A stretch of 22,036 nt of DNA from an uncultured Collinsella sp. (GTDB taxonomy: Bacteria > Actinomycetota > Coriobacteriia > Coriobacteriales > Coriobacteriaceae). This document shows, one piece after another, positions 19,824-22,036 of this stretch (position 1 is the first letter of the stretch; each line of letters starts with the position of its first letter). The notes beneath the pieces were generated by a model, which searched no databases, had not been told where the DNA came from, and was given only the letters and a program-made list of their open reading frames with translations. The DNA lies in the NCBI GenBank assembly GCA_900543605.1, contig UQSK01000030.1:1-22036 (forward strand), in the 5' to 3' direction. Position numbers and translations under genes: made by a program.

Positions 19824-20957
19824 ATGTACATTTCCACACATCAGGCTCTACTCGACTTTTGCCAACGCGCCCGCGAGTTCGACGCGATTGCCGTCGATAC
19901 CGAGTTTTTGCGCGAGCGCACGTTCCACCCGCGCCTGTGCTTGGTCCAGATTGCCACCCCTGCCGAGAGCGTCGCGGTCGATCCTCTGGTGATCGACGAC
20001 CTATCGCCGCTGGCCGAGCTTATGGGCGATGAGAGCGTGACCAAGGTGTTTCACGCTTGCTCGCAGGATATGGAGGTTATGCTCCATACCGTGGGCGTGC
20101 TGCCGCGTCCCATTTTTGACACGCAGGTGGCCGCCGCCTTTTTGGGCGAGCGCCAGCAGATTTCCTACGGCGCGCTCGTGCAGACGTTTTGCGGCGTCTC
20201 GTTGCCCAAGACCGAGTCGCTGACCGATTGGTCGCGCCGCCCGCTGACCGACAAACAGATCGAGTACGCGATCGATGACGTCAAGTACCTGATCGTCGCC
20301 TATACCGAGATGATGAGCCGCCTGCGTGAGCTGGGCCGCGTGGACTGGGTGCTCGACGAGTTGCGTCCGTTGGCCGACGAGTCACACTACCGCGCCGACC
20401 GCCATGAGGCATTCCGCAAGGTCAAGCGCATCAACTCCTGCAGCCGCCATCAGCTGGGCATTGCGCGCGAGCTTGCTGCTTGGCGCGAGGACCGCGCCGA
20501 GCGCCGCAACATCCCGCGCAAGTGGGTCATGTCCGACGACACGCTGCTTGCGCTCGTTAAGCGCAATCCCGTGCGCGTCGAGGAGTTCCGCAGCATCCGC
20601 GGCACCGATCAGCTGGGGGAGCGCGACGTGGACGGCGCGCTCATGGCCATGAAGCGCGGTGCGAGCTGCCCACACGATCGCCTGCCGCTCATGGTGCGCG
20701 GGCACCGTCAGATTTCGCCGGAGTTGGAGAGCGTGACGGATCTCATGTACGCGCTTATTCGTCTGGTTGCCGAGCGTTCGGGCGTGGCGACCTCGGTCAT
20801 TGCCTCGCGCGATGACCTGGCCGACTATATTGAGCACCCCGAGCAGAGTCCCCTGCGCGAAGGCTGGCGCTTTGAGCTCGTGGGCTCGCGCCTGGACGAT
20901 CTGCTCTCGGGCAACATGGGGTTGACGGTCAAAGATGGCAAAATTGAATTGCTATAA
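19824..20957 (+). CDS. rnd: Ribonuclease D
   Basis: A 377-aa 3'-5' exoribonuclease for tRNA and stable RNA maturation. The DEDDy exonuclease domain is at about 1-180: Asp25 and Glu27 in AVDTEF, Asp82 in HACSQDMEVM, and Tyr148/Asp152 in YAIDDVKYL. An HRDC domain follows (about 205-285, RHQLGIARELAAWREDRAER), with a second HRDC-like helical part at the C-terminus. GTG 19788 is in frame, but ATG 19824 (MYISTHQALLDF) fits the usual family N-terminus, although its ribosome site is weak. It lies between a divergent lipid kinase gene and a metallopeptidase gene. Confidence 0.93.
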   Translation: MYISTHQALLDFCQRAREFDAIAVDTEFLRERTFHPRLCLVQIATPAESVAVDPLVIDDLSPLAELMGDESVTKVFHACSQDMEVMLHTVGVLPRPIFDTQVAAAFLGERQQISYGALVQTFCGVSLPKTESLTDWSRRPLTDKQIEYAIDDVKYLIVAYTEMMSRLRELGRVDWVLDELRPLADESHYRADRHEAFRKVKRINSCSRHQLGIARELAAWREDRAERRNIPRKWVMSDDTLLALVKRNPVRVEEFRSIRGTDQLGERDVDGALMAMKRGASCPHDRLPLMVRGHRQISPELESVTDLMYALIRLVAERSGVATSVIASRDDLADYIEHPEQSPLREGWRFELVGSRLDDLLSGNMGLTVKDGKIELL

Positions 20958-21021
20958 GGAAGCCTAGCCGCTTGAGTGGGTAGAATGCCTCCAACGTGTA
21001 ACTCGATTCGGAGGAATTCGC

Positions 21022-21726
21022 ATGCCTTATTACTATGGATACGGCTTTGGCATTGACCCGCTGTACCTGCTGGTTGTTCTTGTCTGCACGGTGCTTGGCC
21101 TTGCCGCGCAGAGCTATATCAACTCGACGTACAGGACGTGGTCTAAGGTGCGCTCGGACGGCGATACGGGTGCCACGGTCGCTCGCCGCATGCTCGACGC
21201 CAACGGTTGTAGTGCCGTGGGCATCAAGGGCGTTGCCGGCGAGCTCACCGATCATTACAACCCGCAGGACAACAATCTGTATCTGTCGGATGCCAACCGT
21301 TCGGGCGGGTCGGTCGCAAGCGTTGCCGTCGCCTGCCACGAGGCGGGCCATGCCGCCCAGCGTCAAAGTGGTTATGCCATGATGAAGGTACGTACCGCTT
21401 TGGTCCCGGTCGTCAACTTTACCCAGAACACTTGGACCATCGTGCTGCTCATGGGCCTGTTCATGAACATTGCGGGACTCACGACCCTCGCGCTGGTCTT
21501 CTTCTCGTTTAGCGTGTTGTTCCAACTGGTTACGCTGCCGGTCGAGATCGATGCCAGTCGCCGCGCCGTGGCGTATATCGAGCAGTCGGGCATGAGTTCC
21601 AAGCAGGTCAACGGCGCCAAGAAGGTGCTGACGGCAGCCGCGCTTACCTATGTGGCCGCAGCGCTCACTTCGATCATTCAACTGCTCTACCTGATGGCTC
21701 GCTACAACAGAAACTCCAACCGATAA
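21022..21726 (+). CDS. Membrane zinc metallopeptidase (YugP family)
   Basis: A 234-aa integral membrane protein. An N-terminal Tyr/Gly-rich start leads to a first helix (about 12-30), then a soluble part with VACHEAGHAAQ, where HEAGH (106-110) is the zinc-binding and catalytic motif. Three further helices follow (VLLMGLFMNIAGLTTLALVF, SFSVLFQLVTLPV, AALTYVAAALTSIIQLLYLM), with EIDASRRA supplying a probable third metal ligand. The family (Zn_peptidase_2) is widespread in Firmicutes and Actinobacteria; substrates are unknown. GGAGG lies eight bases before ATG 21022. TAGAAT at 20981-20986 is a likely -10 box. Confidence 0.88.
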   Translation: MPYYYGYGFGIDPLYLLVVLVCTVLGLAAQSYINSTYRTWSKVRSDGDTGATVARRMLDANGCSAVGIKGVAGELTDHYNPQDNNLYLSDANRSGGSVASVAVACHEAGHAAQRQSGYAMMKVRTALVPVVNFTQNTWTIVLLMGLFMNIAGLTTLALVFFSFSVLFQLVTLPVEIDASRRAVAYIEQSGMSSKQVNGAKKVLTAAALTYVAAALTSIIQLLYLMARYNRNSNR

Positions 21727-21741
21727 CAAATTGGCTTGACA

Positions 21742-21773
21742 GGCGCCGCGGAGATTTGTGTCCCCGCGGCGCT
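21742..21773 (+). terminator. GC-rich stem-loop after the metallopeptidase gene
   Basis: Arms 21743-21751 and 21764-21772 pair perfectly over nine GC-rich bases with a 12-base loop, 16 bases after the stop codon. No T run follows, so termination may be incomplete. TACTAT at 21775-21780 could be the -10 box of the next gene. Confidence 0.5.
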
Positions 21774-21841
21774 GTACTATGTGTTGGACTTGAATTTGCG
21801 CAGGGCCGGAGCCCTTGTGCACGATGACGAAAGGAGGCTGC

Positions 21842-21989
21842 GTGGCAGGCTGGAATCTAACCGGCAATGCCGTTTCCGCCGAGTTCGACGGTTCGGACGA
21901 GCAGGAGCGCAAAGAGCTCAGCGTGAGCCAAGCGGTGGAGATCGCCGCCGGCGCGCTCGATGCCATTCCGCAGCTGAGCGTTTTGGGTG
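21842..21989 (+). CDS. xseA: Exodeoxyribonuclease VII large subunit, N-terminal fragment (cut by contig end)
   Basis: The first 49 codons from GTG 21842 (AAAGGAGG just upstream) read (M)AGWNLTGNAVSAEFDGSD and continue to KELSVSQAVEIAAG and IPQLSVLG. The LSVSQ...IPQLSVLGE-type segment matches the OB-fold start of XseA, the large subunit of the nuclease that degrades single-stranded DNA. The gene does not continue biologically: from 21990 the sequence is adapter. The last genuine bases (GGTG) are consistent with Gly followed by a Glu codon. The short length limits certainty. Confidence 0.75.
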
Positions 21990-22036
21990 CTGTCTCTTAT
22001 ACACATCTGACGCTGCCGACGACTTAATAGGTGTAG
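21990..22036. other. Illumina Nextera adapter sequence (artefact)
   Basis: 21990-22008 is the 19-base Tn5 mosaic end, 22009-22022 the reverse complement of the Nextera read-1 adapter, 22023-22030 an eight-base index (CTATTAAG when reversed, which from memory is index S518), and 22031-22036 the start of the P5 oligonucleotide complement. The order is exactly that of a library read running through its insert. Its translation VSYTHLTLPTT is a known contaminant tail in protein databases. It is not genomic and should be trimmed. Confidence 0.98.

Noticed and set aside
21736..21741. Consensus TTGACA as -35 box for xseA
   Set aside because: No -10 box lies 16-18 bases downstream; the nearest TACTAT is 33 bases away beyond a GC-rich hairpin.
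21990..22008. Tn5 mosaic end as a sign of a biological transposon
   Set aside because: It continues directly into read-1 adapter, index and P5 sequence, so it is library material.
1..22036. tRNA or rRNA genes, CRISPR arrays, insertion sequences
   Set aside because: No tRNA-like cloverleaf with conserved arms, rRNA stretch, regularly spaced repeats or transposase frame was seen on reading both strands.

Overview
The window is high-GC chromosomal DNA from a gut actinobacterium of the Coriobacteriia, most likely Collinsella. That assignment rests on my recognition of gene content, codon use and intergenic repeat style; no search was run. Genes are densely packed on both strands, and no prophage, IS, CRISPR array, tRNA or rRNA was seen. 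The right edge is not biological: from 21990 the sequence is Illumina Nextera adapter, so the window ends at a contig end.

Left part (1-5900): a minus-strand lysine/diaminopimelate operon reads lysA-dapA (one fused frame), dapB, dapH. Its leader carries a lysine riboswitch and a hairpin that could hide the lysA ribosome site. A divergent M20 amidohydrolase (candidate N-acetyl-diaminopimelate deacetylase) and a small membrane protein follow on the plus strand. A 98-nt near-palindrome lies beyond dapH.

Middle (6000-12800): a plus-strand group encodes a membrane-anchored FxLYD protein, an XRE-like regulator and a membrane-bound Hanks-type kinase. Next come a secreted coiled-coil cell-wall protein and a MOSC protein on the minus strand. 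A plus-strand D-aspartate ligase/aspartate racemase pair follows, probably supplying D-Asp for peptidoglycan cross-bridges. Both promoters of that pair carry the same 8-bp palindrome just after the -10 box.

Right-middle (12900-16500): a minus-strand ECF transporter operon encodes an S component, a double ATPase and an EcfT. It begins with a 22-codon leader peptide containing three consecutive Trp codons, followed by an intrinsic terminator with a UUCG loop. This is a classical attenuator layout and predicts that the transporter imports tryptophan or a tryptophan-derived compound. A 21-nt inverted repeat spans the terminator, and a highly structured 200-nt region separates the S gene from the ATPase gene. 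I consider this the most interesting system in the window.

Right part (16590-21989): a cell-surface C69 dipeptidase, a lipid kinase with a 30-aa membrane microprotein behind it, ribonuclease D, a YugP-like zinc metallopeptidase, and the first 49 codons of xseA cut off by the adapter. Cell-wall assembly and amino-acid supply recur: lysine synthesis under lysine control, D-Asp activation, peptide hydrolysis, and amino-acid uptake under tryptophan control.
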